DNA of 64,000 nucleotides. Source: Limnovirga soli (GTDB lineage Bacteria; Bacteroidota; Bacteroidia; Chitinophagales; Chitinophagaceae). A model generated the notes under the pieces. That model worked only from the letters and a program-made list of their open reading frames with translations, had not been told where the DNA came from and did no database searches. Location of the stretch: NCBI RefSeq assembly GCF_013106755.1, contig NZ_WHPF01000009.1, positions 124,001 to 188,000 on the forward strand, read 5' to 3'. This document shows positions 23,645 through 32,261 of the stretch, in pieces; position 1 is the stretch's first letter; every line of letters starts with the position of its first letter. Position numbers and translations under genes: made by a program.

Positions 23645-24730
23645 TTATTGTTCCATAAAGCTGGCAATTAAAGAATGAAAATGGTGTGTACCTTTTTCAT
23701 GTTTTACTGAGTAGCGGCCATGTTTATAAAACCGTGAACGCACCCCAATTTGTACCTGTTCTACCACTTCCTCATCTTCCATTTCAACGGTATCCAATCC
23801 ACTACCGGCACCGGTATTTAGTTTAGACGCATCACTAACATAGGTAAGAAAACTCACTTTGGTTTCGCTAATACCTACCGGCTGCACAATATTCAGCGAT
23901 AAGCCCCAGGGGTAAAAATTAAACATCATATTGGGGAATACCCAGAAATAATAAGCGGCTACCTCTTTACCATAATCCGGTGAAGTAGCTGGCAGTTCAA
24001 AACATACATCGCCCTTTTTGCCAATACCCAATTGCAGGTTACTATACCTGAAAATTTCTGTGGTATATTCTCCAAAATCCAATACAGCGTTCAGTCCTGC
24101 ATGTACAAAGGGAATATGAAAACCTTCCAAATAATTTTCACAATACAAAGCCCAATTGGCCTTTACCATAAAATCCCGTGAAAGATCCTCCCGAAACACC
24201 AGCTTATCAATAGGAAACCAATCAATACGTTGCATCATATCTGCAAAAAAAGCCTCCTGGGTTAATGATTGTTGTAAACTGGTGAACAATAGGCTACCCC
24301 AGTTAAATAAGGGCAGTTGGGTTAGGTTATCAGCTACAGTAGGAAAATCATTTACCTCTTTAAACTCTGGCATAGAAATAAAACTGCCATCCAGGTTAAA
24401 TAATCTGCCATGGTATTTACAGCGTAGTTGGGCAATATTACAAGGTTCATTCACCATTAAATTGCCCCTGTGGGTACAAACATTACTAATACACTTAAGT
24501 TCACCGGCTTTGTCTTTGGTAAGTAATAATGGCTCATCTATATAGCCGGGGAGTAGTACAAAGGGGTGTGCGGCACCCGGGTTGCCAACCTGTTGGCTAT
24601 CGCCTGCAAATTGCCAGGTACGGGCAAATATTTTTTCTTTGGATGCTTGAAAGCAATCGACGCTTGTATAAAACTCAGTTGAAATGGTTTTTGCGTTGGC
24701 AATATCGGGATGAATAAAAAAACGAGACAT
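23645..24730 (-). CDS. Rieske aromatic ring-hydroxylating dioxygenase, alpha subunit type
   Basis: 361 residues. The Rieske [2Fe-2S] domain has Cys85-x-His87 (VCTHRGN) and Cys104-xx-His107 (CKYHGR). The catalytic domain has the mononuclear-iron motif ENYLEGFHIPFVHAGL with His205 and His210; the third ligand would be an acidic residue near 330. No beta subunit or reductase gene is adjacent, so the electron donor must come from elsewhere. Related families include choline monooxygenase and carnitine oxygenase; the substrate cannot be assigned. Cytoplasmic. Repeat copy 11 lies downstream and a 324-base gap upstream. Confidence 0.9.
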   Translation of the reverse strand: MSRFFIHPDIANAKTISTEFYTSVDCFQASKEKIFARTWQFAGDSQQVGNPGAAHPFVLLPGYIDEPLLLTKDKAGELKCISNVCTHRGNLMVNEPCNIAQLRCKYHGRLFNLDGSFISMPEFKEVNDFPTVADNLTQLPLFNWGSLLFTSLQQSLTQEAFFADMMQRIDWFPIDKLVFREDLSRDFMVKANWALYCENYLEGFHIPFVHAGLNAVLDFGEYTTEIFRYSNLQLGIGKKGDVCFELPATSPDYGKEVAAYYFWVFPNMMFNFYPWGLSLNIVQPVGISETKVSFLTYVSDASKLNTGAGSGLDTVEMEDEEVVEQVQIGVRSRFYKHGRYSVKHEKGTHHFHSLIASFMEQ

Positions 24731-25054
24731 GCGTTAGAATTTATATGTTTTACACGACCAAGGTAGCTGCTTTTTTAGCCCAGCAAACCAAATCTTAACT
24801 GAATATCTATATCAGCGAATATATTTCAGTGCCATCATAAAAATGTGGGAACATTAAAAAATGATGAAAAAATTGGGCAATATTTTCCATATATATGGTA
24901 ATGTTGAATGTATTCAAAGTAAATCGGACATAACACCCTACCTGATTCTTTGCTTGGTTATAATTATTTAATTTTAATTTAACACTGTGTTAACTCAATA
25001 GTTTAATGCGTACATTTAACACCATAACTGCTTTTATTCACCAAACAATCAATT
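24731..25054. other. 324-base divergent intergenic region
   Basis: AT-rich region between the Rieske gene and the TonB receptor. It should hold both promoters. The receptor's leader includes TTTAATTTTAATTTAACACTG and a TGTTAACTCAATAG segment, but I see no convincing -33/-7 pair and no dispersed repeat. Confidence 0.4.
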
Positions 25055-27763
25055 ATGACAAAACTTACATCTGTTATTGCATTTTTGGCAATGCTATTCC
25101 TTGCACCAGTATTAGTGCATGCTCAGGGTACCGTTAGCGGTACCGTAACGGCAAACGGAAAGCCTATCGAAAATGTTAGCGTAGTAATTACAAAAGGAGG
25201 CGGTACCACTACCGACAAAGATGGTAAATATGAATTTAGCGTTCCGGCCGGAACCTATACCATCACCTTTTCGAATATAGGATTTGCAGCACAATCTGTA
25301 AATTTTACCCTTACCAATGGCCAAAAGAAAGTGATTGATATTATTATGCTGGAAAGCAACCAGAATCTGCAGGATATTATGGTAGTTGGTACCCGTTCCA
25401 TGCCAAGATCTTCTGTTACCACCGCTTTACCGGTAGATAATATTGATGCAGCTTCCCTAAAAACTACGGGCCAGCAGACGTTTGATAAAACATTACAATA
25501 CAGGGTACCTTCTTTTAATACCGTAAACACACCGGTAAATGATGCTACCACACTACTAGACCCATATGAAATCAGGAACCTCGGCCCAAGCCGTACCTTG
25601 ATATTGGTTAATGGTAAAAGGAAAAACTTAAGTTCTTTATTATACGTGCAGTTTTCACCTGGTAGAGGTGAAACGGGTTCAGATCTTTCTGCCATACCTG
25701 TAGATGCCATTAAAAGCGTAGAAATTTTACGTGATGGTGCTTCTGCCCAATATGGTTCTGATGCGATTGCAGGTGTTATGAATGTAATTTTAAAAGACAG
25801 ATACCAATACAGCTCCTTAAATATCAGCGGTGGCGGTACCAGCAGCGGCGATGGCGGTACTTATGGCGTTTCTTTTAACAGCGGTAGCAATTTTGCCGGC
25901 AAAGGGTTTATTAATTATACAGTGGCATTTAATCAGCAAGACAATGCTATCCGTTCTGGTATTGTAGATGTACCAACTGAAATTGCCACTTTTGGTGGGG
26001 ATGCACAAACTGATCAGCAGATAAAAGATTATCTGGCAAAATACCCAACAGCCAATAATGAAAACGGAACCGGTGCAACCACCGCTGCCAAGTTTGTTTA
26101 TAACCTGGGTATTCCAATTGGAGAGAACGCCCAGTTTTACAGTAATGCTGCCTATGTTGCCAAAAAAGTATTTAGTAATGCCAACTATAGAACGCCTTAT
26201 TGGAGAAGTGATCTTGGTTTACTACACCCGGCAGGAACTGAATATATTGGTTACGAGCCCACTTTTGAGGGCGACCTGAACGATTATAATGCAACTGTTG
26301 GTATTAAAAATGTAAACAATGGCTGGAAACAGGATATCAGCATTACTGTTGGTGGTAACCAACAGTTGTATGCAGTAAATAATACCTTGAACAGATCGTT
26401 GGGTACTGCCAGTCCAACCTCATTTAAACCGGGTGGTTTCAACTTTAGTAATGTTATTGGAAACATAGACGTTTCTAAAAGTGTTACTGATAATTTTGCC
26501 ATAGGTTTTGGTACAGAGGTTAGAAAAGAAACCTATAAAATTATTGCCGGCGATACCGCATCATATTCTGGTGAAGGTGCCAACTCATTCCCTGGTATAC
26601 GCCAGGAAAATGCAAGCATTAACACCCGTTTTAATATGGGTGCTTATCTGGATGCCAGCTGGGATTTATCTAAAGCCTTTATGGTAAACGGTACCGTAAG
26701 GGGCGAAAAGTATAGCGATTTTGGTAGTGCTTTTGTATGGAAATTATCTTCCCGTTTAAAACTTTCAGGAGACAATCTGGTATTAAGGGGTTCTGCCTCA
26801 ACCGGTTTCCGGGCACCTACCTTACATCAAATCTATGCACAGTCTACACAAGCTTCTTTTGTGGGTGGTACCATTCAGTTATCAGGCTTGTTTAATAATA
26901 CCAGCAAACAGGCTTTTGCTTTAGGTATTCCGGCACTTAAGCCCGAAAAATCTGAAAACTACACCGTAGGTCTTGGTGTTAAAGTATCTAAAGATTTCAG
27001 CTTTACTTTAGACTATTATAATATCACCATTAAGGACAGGATTGTATATAGTTCTTCTATTTCTTCCAGCGATCCTAACAGCCAGCTGGGCCAAATACTT
27101 ACTGCTGCAGGTGTTAAAAACATTCAGTTCTTTATCAATGGTATTAAAACAAATACACAGGGTTTAGACTTTGTGGCCAGTTATAAAAATATCAATGTTG
27201 GTAAGGGCAAAATGGTGTTAAACCTGGCAGGTAATTATAACCTTGCCAATAAAATTCTGGGTAGCCCTCAGGATCCTCAGGCTATCAAAGATGGTGGTTC
27301 TTCTATCTTAAATACCCAAATCAAATCTTTGTTAACCGAAAGCAGACCAGTATATAAATTTATTGGCGGTGTTGATTATAATGTTAGCAAATGGAATTTT
27401 AACCTGAATAATACCTTGTTTGGTCCTAACTATTTCCGCGATTTGGATAATGGCGGTTCTGATATGGAAAATATCAGACAGGCATTTATTCCTAAAGTAG
27501 TTACTGATTTAAATATTGGCTATAATTTCTCCAGCAAAGTAGCAGCTAATTTTACCGTAAACAATATTTTTAATGTATTGCCCGAGTGGAAATTGGAAGC
27601 TTTAAATGCTGATGGACAAGCAGTTTTAGATGATCCTGAAGCTAAAAACCTGTTAGAAGGTTTCTTATGTTTCAGTGGCCGGTACCGTATACTTGGTTAT
27701 AATGGTTCTCATTTTAGCCAGTTAGGCACCACGTTTAATGCAACTCTTACTTTCAAGTTCTAA
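25055..27763 (+). CDS. TonB-dependent receptor with N-terminal regulatory-like domain
   Basis: 902 residues. A signal peptide (MTKLTSVIAFLAMLFLAPVLVHAQ) is followed by a carboxypeptidase-regulatory-like beta-sandwich (GTVSGTVTANGKPIENVSVVITKGGGTTTDKDGKYEF). The plug domain follows (LVNGKRKNLSSLL, then DLSAIPVDAIKSVEILRDGASAQYGSDAIAGVMNVILK), then a 22-strand barrel ending in Phe (NATLTFKF). It lacks the SusC-type partner SusD gene nearby, so it is more likely a stand-alone receptor for a siderophore, vitamin B12 or similar ligand. It takes up substrate through the outer membrane using TonB/ExbBD. Followed by a strong terminator at 27782. Confidence 0.95.
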   Translation: MTKLTSVIAFLAMLFLAPVLVHAQGTVSGTVTANGKPIENVSVVITKGGGTTTDKDGKYEFSVPAGTYTITFSNIGFAAQSVNFTLTNGQKKVIDIIMLESNQNLQDIMVVGTRSMPRSSVTTALPVDNIDAASLKTTGQQTFDKTLQYRVPSFNTVNTPVNDATTLLDPYEIRNLGPSRTLILVNGKRKNLSSLLYVQFSPGRGETGSDLSAIPVDAIKSVEILRDGASAQYGSDAIAGVMNVILKDRYQYSSLNISGGGTSSGDGGTYGVSFNSGSNFAGKGFINYTVAFNQQDNAIRSGIVDVPTEIATFGGDAQTDQQIKDYLAKYPTANNENGTGATTAAKFVYNLGIPIGENAQFYSNAAYVAKKVFSNANYRTPYWRSDLGLLHPAGTEYIGYEPTFEGDLNDYNATVGIKNVNNGWKQDISITVGGNQQLYAVNNTLNRSLGTASPTSFKPGGFNFSNVIGNIDVSKSVTDNFAIGFGTEVRKETYKIIAGDTASYSGEGANSFPGIRQENASINTRFNMGAYLDASWDLSKAFMVNGTVRGEKYSDFGSAFVWKLSSRLKLSGDNLVLRGSASTGFRAPTLHQIYAQSTQASFVGGTIQLSGLFNNTSKQAFALGIPALKPEKSENYTVGLGVKVSKDFSFTLDYYNITIKDRIVYSSSISSSDPNSQLGQILTAAGVKNIQFFINGIKTNTQGLDFVASYKNINVGKGKMVLNLAGNYNLANKILGSPQDPQAIKDGGSSILNTQIKSLLTESRPVYKFIGGVDYNVSKWNFNLNNTLFGPNYFRDLDNGGSDMENIRQAFIPKVVTDLNIGYNFSSKVAANFTVNNIFNVLPEWKLEALNADGQAVLDDPEAKNLLEGFLCFSGRYRILGYNGSHFSQLGTTFNATLTFKF

Positions 27764-27781
27764 GTAAGTAATATATATCTA

Positions 27782-27820
27782 AAAGGCCGGCATTCTACAA
27801 TGAATGCCGGCCTTTTTTTT
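27782..27820 (+). terminator. Rho-independent terminator of the TonB receptor gene
   Basis: Arms GGCCGGCATTC / GAATGCCGGCC (11 bp, perfect) with loop TACAAT and eight T after it. The outer AAAA/TTTT lets it work in both directions. Confidence 0.95.
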
Positions 27821-27879
27821 GCCTGAATTAAATCATAAATATATCTTCTGGCTGTTTACACCTGCGTGCAATTACCGCC

Positions 27880-27937
27880 GTACAAGTGTGCGACGCAAGT
27901 AAAGCCTTATTTGTATTGCATTGCCAGGCTCAAAAAA
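27880..27937 (+). repeat. Dispersed intergenic repeat, copy 12
   Basis: Head GTACAAGTGTGCGACGCAA, GTAAAGCCTT, tail GCCAGGCTCAAAAAAC, 24 bases from the head. Confidence 0.8.
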
Positions 27938-27963
27938 CTATTTCGCTGTATTTATAAAATTGT

Positions 27964-28065
27964 GTTGGGCGTGCCCCTGCGGGTCGGGCTTTTCGCTGCA
28001 AGTCCTCGGCGCAATTGCCGGGGCGGCGTTTGCGCCTGTGGGCTTTACACTGCAATCCCTCACGC
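27964..28065. repeat. GC-rich intergenic element with internal duplication
   Basis: Two imperfect copies, GGGCTTTTCGCTGCAAGTCC (from 27986) and GGGCTTTACACTGCAATCCC (from 28040), 54 bases apart, flanking GGCGCAA...TTGCGCC, which can pair. Its GC content contrasts sharply with the flanks. It resembles a motif (GGGTCGGGCT...CGCTGCAA) I recall from Bacteroidota intergenic DNA, but that memory is not verified. Confidence 0.55.
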
Positions 28066-28075
28066 AATGCAGGTA

Positions 28076-28684
28076 TTAATTTCTGTTTTGTAATTTAATC
28101 AGCATATCCTGCAAGCCAACCATTCTTGTAGAGTCGCTTATAATGCTGTTTTCTGTTTCCAGTTTTTGTTTAAGAATATCTGCCAGTTTTTTTCTTTGCT
28201 TATCTAATTGCTTGGTTAAATCGTTTATAGATTGCAACACGTTGTATTTTTCAAAGGCGTTGGTGCGTAAAAAATCCGCAAATTTTTTCAGTCCGCTCCA
28301 TTGTTTGCTATCGGGTGTAATAAAGGTATTATAGCCAGTAGCAGCGGCAATATATATGGTAGCGGCATCGGTACCTTTTTGTTTTTTGCTGTCCACTACA
28401 AAATAAAAATCCAGGTATTCCTGCATATAATCTACTTTGGCCCGCTTAAACAATACATAGGGCAACCCTTTTTTTATTAAAAAACCTTTGCCTTTTTCTT
28501 TGGCAATATGCATACTGTCAAAATAATAATCAAGGGCATCTTTCACCGTGCCTTCGGTCATGTTAACTTCCATATAAATGGCTGGCTGGTTAATGGTATC
28601 AATCATTACCCGGCTATCTGTTTGCGCAAAAGAAACCCTGGTTGCCAGTAATAAAATAAACACCGGTAACAGTTTTGTTCTCAT
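28076..28684 (-). CDS. Secreted protein with C-terminal coiled coil, unknown
   Basis: 202 residues from the ATG at 28684, which begins a good signal peptide (MRTKLLPVFILLLATRVSFAQ); the open frame continues 41 codons further upstream into non-signal sequence. The middle (GTVKDALDYYFDSMHIAKEKGKGFLIKKG) is unrecognised. The last 55 residues (LQSINDLTKQLDKQRKKLADILKQKLETENS) form a coiled coil. Periplasmic by prediction. Convergent with the TonB receptor; its start faces the flippase gene divergently. Confidence 0.7.
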   Translation of the reverse strand: MRTKLLPVFILLLATRVSFAQTDSRVMIDTINQPAIYMEVNMTEGTVKDALDYYFDSMHIAKEKGKGFLIKKGLPYVLFKRAKVDYMQEYLDFYFVVDSKKQKGTDAATIYIAAATGYNTFITPDSKQWSGLKKFADFLRTNAFEKYNVLQSINDLTKQLDKQRKKLADILKQKLETENSIISDSTRMVGLQDMLIKLQNRN

Positions 28685-28859
28685 AAAGCTTGTTTTAAAT
28701 GAAAGATAATACAAAAAGCTACAAAAAATAAAATTGAAAATTAAGGGTAACCCCGGTTTCCTAACTACCCAAAAACATTTTATGCCAAATAGGATATAAT
28801 TATGCAAAAGTGCTTTATAACAGATGGCTAAGCTTTATTTTTGTTGAAAGTTTATACTA

Positions 28860-30362
28860 TTGAGCAGCATAAAGAAATTGGCCGGTCAAACAATGTGGTA
28901 CGGATTAAGCAGCATTGCGGCAAGGTTTATTAATTACCTGTTAACGCCACTGCTTACCTATAACCTGGCCGAGAAAAGCGATTATGGAAAAATTGGCCTT
29001 ATTTATTCTGCCATTCCCATTCTTAATATCATTTTTACTTACGGCTTTGAAACGGCCTATTTTCGTTTTGCAGCCAAAGACGAGAATAAGAAAGATATTT
29101 ATAGCACCGCTGCATTATCGCTGTTTTTTTCCACTATTTTGTTTACTGCCATACTATGGATAAATCAACAGGCTTATGGTAATATTGTGGGGCTGTCAGA
29201 TTTTCCATCCATCATACAAATCAGCATTTTTATTATTGCATTTGATGCATTAAGTATTATTCCATTTGCCCGCCTAAGGCAGGAAGGCCGGCCCCGCAAA
29301 TTTGCTTTTATAAAAATTGCAGGTATATTCATCAACATTTTTTTTACCTGGTTTTTTATTGTGTATTGTCCTCAGCATGTTACCCCAAAAAGCAATAGCA
29401 TTTTTTTGCTGGTGTATAATAAAAATACCAATCCGGTGGTATATGTAATGCTGGCAAATCTGCTGCAGGCAGTTTTTACTTTGGTGCTGCTGGGCAGTGA
29501 AATAAAAGCCATCCGTTTTAATTTTAATACCCGCCTTTGGAAACAAATGATGCTCTATTCTATGCCGCTGATTATTGCCGGCATGGGTGGTATGATTAAT
29601 GAAACATTCGACAGGTTAATGTTGCGTTGGTGGCTGCCTGGCAACGTGCAATACCGCGAAGAACAAATTGGCATTTATAATGCCTGTTATAAATTATCTA
29701 TTTTAATTTCTTTGTTTATACAGGCTTTCAGGCTGGGCGCAGAGCCCTTCTTTTTTAAACAGGCGCAGGAAGGCAATGCTCCAAAAACCTATGCAAGGGT
29801 GATGAAATTTTTTGTAATTACTGTGTGTTGTGTTTTTCTGTTAATAACACTGTTTATTCCCGTTTGGCGTTGGTTTATAAAAGATGTGTATTGGGATGGT
29901 CTGGCCATTGTGCCCGTGCTGGTACTGGCCAATATGTGCCTTGGTGTGTATTATAATTTAAGCATCTGGTACAAGGTAACCAACAATACCATGGCCGGTG
30001 CCACCATTACTATAATTGGTGCGGCAATTACCTGTGTAATAAACTATTTTTTTATACCCCGCTATAGTTTTGTAGCCAGTGCCTGGGCAACTTTTGCCTG
30101 CTATGCCAGCATGATGCTGATTAGTTATTTATGGGGCCAAAAAAAATATTATGTGCCCTATGCCTGGAAAAAACTATTGGCCTATACCGTAATTGTAATA
30201 GCACTATTCTTTATGCATAAAGGTATTCTTGCGTATAGTAATAGTATTTTACTCAGCCTGGTAACCGGAGTGGTATTCACGTTATTGTTTTTGGCTTTTG
30301 TAATTCGTATAGAGCGTAAAGAGTTTCAGCAATTTCCTGTAATTGGTAAGTTTATAAAGTAA
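28860..30362 (+). CDS. Oligosaccharide/polysaccharide flippase (Wzx/MurJ-like superfamily)
   Basis: 500 residues from a TTG start (MSSIKKLAGQTMWYGLSSI). About 12-14 membrane helices with the MATE/MOP superfamily pattern: an N-terminal AGQTMWYGLSSIAARFINYLLTPLLT, then YSMPLIIAGMGGMINETFDRLMLRWWLP, typical of Wzx (polysaccharide biosynthesis protein). It should flip a lipid-linked oligosaccharide across the inner membrane. It is not inside a glycan cluster here; the sugar transferase at 35998 is the closest related function. No ATG gives the same N-terminus, so TTG is preferred. Confidence 0.9.
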   Translation: MSSIKKLAGQTMWYGLSSIAARFINYLLTPLLTYNLAEKSDYGKIGLIYSAIPILNIIFTYGFETAYFRFAAKDENKKDIYSTAALSLFFSTILFTAILWINQQAYGNIVGLSDFPSIIQISIFIIAFDALSIIPFARLRQEGRPRKFAFIKIAGIFINIFFTWFFIVYCPQHVTPKSNSIFLLVYNKNTNPVVYVMLANLLQAVFTLVLLGSEIKAIRFNFNTRLWKQMMLYSMPLIIAGMGGMINETFDRLMLRWWLPGNVQYREEQIGIYNACYKLSILISLFIQAFRLGAEPFFFKQAQEGNAPKTYARVMKFFVITVCCVFLLITLFIPVWRWFIKDVYWDGLAIVPVLVLANMCLGVYYNLSIWYKVTNNTMAGATITIIGAAITCVINYFFIPRYSFVASAWATFACYASMMLISYLWGQKKYYVPYAWKKLLAYTVIVIALFFMHKGILAYSNSILLSLVTGVVFTLLFLAFVIRIERKEFQQFPVIGKFIK

Positions 30363-30365
30363 ATG

Positions 30366-30419
30366 TTGGGCCGGGCAATATAGGTGCTATGATGCATCAG
30401 TTGCGTCGCACTCTTGTAC
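30366..30419 (-). repeat. Dispersed intergenic repeat, copy 13
   Basis: Inverted: head GTACAAGAGTGCGACGCAA, CTGATGCATCATAG block, tail GCCCGGCCCAAC. Pairs tail-outward with copy 14, though their heads differ. Confidence 0.8.
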
Positions 30420-30574
30420 GGTTGAATATTTATCAGCACTATCCAAACTATTTAAAGTATATTCTTTCTTATTTATTGGTCTTATTTATGTTGCATAAGT
30501 TTGTTCCTGGTGCACTTGTAACTGTATGGAATATGCGCTTTTAGTTTTGTGATATCCTTGCTGCCATGAAACCC

Positions 30575-30640
30575 GAACCCTGAACCGAGCGTGGCAAGTA
30601 AAGCCCAATTAAAGTACCTGCAGCCGGCTACCAAAAAATA
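30575..30640 (+). repeat. Dispersed intergenic repeat, copy 14 (alternative head)
   Basis: GAACCCT + GAACCGAGCGTGGCAAG, TAAAGCCC, tail GCCGGCTACCAAAAAATA. CTTGCTGCCATGAAAC lies before the head, as in copy 8. Confidence 0.8.
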
Positions 30641-30663
30641 AACAGCCTGCTGTTAGATGGCAT

Positions 30664-30679
30664 TTATTTCTTTTCTTTG
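30664..30679 (+). promoter_or_regulatory. Candidate -7 promoter box for ispD
   Basis: TTATTTCTTTTCTTTG, identical to the 16-mer at 6742 before the Mur ligase gene, ending 5 bases before the ATG. Would yield an almost leaderless mRNA. Confidence 0.4.
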
Positions 30680-30684
30680 AATAC

Positions 30685-31362
30685 ATGAAAAAATACGCAA
30701 TTATTGTAGCCGGCGGCGCCGGTACAAGAATGGGTTATGCCACACCAAAACAATTTTTACTGCTAAAAGATAAACCTGTATTGTGGTATACAATTGATGC
30801 TTTTATCCGCGCTTTTGATGATATGCAAATTATTCTGGTATTACCCGAAGCACATTTTGCCAAGGGCCGTGGTATAATTGCACTTTTTAATTATACAGAT
30901 AGGATTACCATGACCAATGGCGGCAATACCCGCTTTGAATCAGTAAAAAAAGGATTGGCTTTGGTAAAGGAAGCATCTATTGTTTTTGTACACGATGGGG
31001 TTAGGTGCCTGGTAAGTGTACCTTTAATTCAGCGTTGCTGTAACCAGGCTTTACTAAAAGGCAGTGCCGTGCCGGCAGTAGCTGCTACAGATAGTATTAG
31101 AATTGTAAAAGATGGAAAACATGTGGTAGAAGACAGGCTGCAGGTGCGTATTATACAAACACCTCAAACCTTTTTAAGCAGCATTATTTTACCGGCATTT
31201 GAACAACCTTATCAGGAAAGTTTTACCGATGAAGCTACTGTGGTGGAAGCTGCCGGAAACGAAGTGTTTTTAACCGATGGCGAATACGATAACATTAAAA
31301 TAACCCGCCCGGTTGATTTGGTAGTGGCAGAGCGTATGATAGAAGAAAGATCATCGCTTTAA
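30685..31362 (+). CDS. ispD: 2-C-methyl-D-erythritol 4-phosphate cytidylyltransferase
   Basis: 225 residues, the usual IspD length. Nucleotide-binding IIVAGGAGTRMGYATPKQFLLL at residues 6-27 has the conserved G-x-G-x-R-M-G and P-K-Q signature. VFVHDGVRCLV follows, then TDSIRIV, ETPQTF-like IIQTPQTF and the C-terminal ITRPVDLVVAERMI. It makes CDP-ME from MEP and CTP in the non-mevalonate isoprenoid pathway, in the cytoplasm. Stands alone, as is common in Bacteroidota. Its last 12 bases overlap the convergent gene at 31351. Ribitol-5-phosphate cytidylyltransferase is a related possibility but less likely here. Confidence 0.93.
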   Translation: MKKYAIIVAGGAGTRMGYATPKQFLLLKDKPVLWYTIDAFIRAFDDMQIILVLPEAHFAKGRGIIALFNYTDRITMTNGGNTRFESVKKGLALVKEASIVFVHDGVRCLVSVPLIQRCCNQALLKGSAVPAVAATDSIRIVKDGKHVVEDRLQVRIIQTPQTFLSSIILPAFEQPYQESFTDEATVVEAAGNEVFLTDGEYDNIKITRPVDLVVAERMIEERSSL

Positions 31363-32259
31363 CAGGTTTAAAGGAAATGGTAAACGGTTAATATGGATGC
31401 TGCTATAAGGTTGATTTACAGCGCCAAATTTTTCGTAAAAGCTTTGAATACCCGGAATGTCTGACCCTTCAAAATCAAACACATAATTGCTGGCAGCAAA
31501 TTCCTTAAATACATTATCCAACAGCCAATAATTTGCTGAGCTGTTTCTGCCTGCAGTTGTAGTGCTGTTCATAATATTATAGATCCTGTTTTGATATTGT
31601 ATAAGCAATACAATGGCCAGTACTTCATTTTTTTCATTTAAAACCTGCCGCGAAATAAGTTGGTTTGCGCCATCCAGTGTATGGCACAATAGCCTGAATG
31701 AATCATAATCTGCCGGGGTAACATGTGGTGTTTTATGATGATATAATTCCTGAAAAATTTGGGTAGCATTGGAATAAGATGCTGTTGCATATTGCAAGTC
31801 CTCTTTTGCTGCTTTTTTTATATTCTGCTGCACATCTTTACTATATGCTGCACTGATTATTTCATAAGCAGGTTGCAGGGGTAAAATGTAGTTATGGTGT
31901 ACGTTTGCTGCCCACTCTGCTGTTGTGGTGCCATAATTAAATGCATAATCGCCATACTGCACAAATTGCTCTAAAGCCTGTATAAATTCTTCTTCTAAAC
32001 CCGGCTGCAGTTGTTTGGCATATATACCAAGTTGTTGTGTAAATGGCATAGTATAACAATAGCGGATACCCAATTTCTTTCTCCAAACCACGGGCATTAC
32101 GGCTTCGTAATTATTTAATACCAAACCATGCCAGCTGTCGGCCATTTGTTGCAGCCAGGTGCTGGTGGCATATACCATGGGATTTTTACTTTGGGCAATA
32201 CAAACATCCCATTGATGGTAATTTATCTCCGACGATGGTATAATAGTTATGGCAGACAT
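31351..32259 (-). CDS. FemAB/GNAT-like acyltransferase family protein
   Basis: 302 residues, soluble. The layout (YHQWDVCIAQSKNPMVYATSTWLQQMADSW, VLNNYEAVMPVVWRKKLGIRYCYTMPFTQQLGIY, then FDFEGSDIPGIQSFYEKFGA near the end) is that of FemAB-like/GNAT proteins common in Bacteroidota. The YEKFGA segment is the acyl-CoA-type binding end of the fold. Substrate unknown; peptidoglycan or lipid aminoacylation is the classic role of the superfamily, but not shown here. Two bases separate it from the M1 peptidase upstream, so they are one transcription unit. Tail-to-tail overlap of 12 bases with ispD. Confidence 0.72.
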   Translation of the reverse strand: MSAITIIPSSEINYHQWDVCIAQSKNPMVYATSTWLQQMADSWHGLVLNNYEAVMPVVWRKKLGIRYCYTMPFTQQLGIYAKQLQPGLEEEFIQALEQFVQYGDYAFNYGTTTAEWAANVHHNYILPLQPAYEIISAAYSKDVQQNIKKAAKEDLQYATASYSNATQIFQELYHHKTPHVTPADYDSFRLLCHTLDGANQLISRQVLNEKNEVLAIVLLIQYQNRIYNIMNSTTTAGRNSSANYWLLDNVFKEFAASNYVFDFEGSDIPGIQSFYEKFGAVNQPYSSIHINRLPFPLNLLKR

Positions 32260-32261
32260 AC

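Larger units (their letters stand above)
27764..28075. other. 312-base convergent intergenic region
   Basis: Holds the terminator (27782), dispersed repeat copy 12 (27880) and a separate GC-rich duplicated element (27964-28065). No gene seen. Confidence 0.7.
30363..30684. other. 322-base gap between flippase and ispD
   Basis: Contains repeat copies 13 and 14 in opposite orientation, then the TTTG-type promoter box of ispD. Between the two repeats there are 155 bases of AT-rich sequence with no recognisable feature. Confidence 0.6.
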
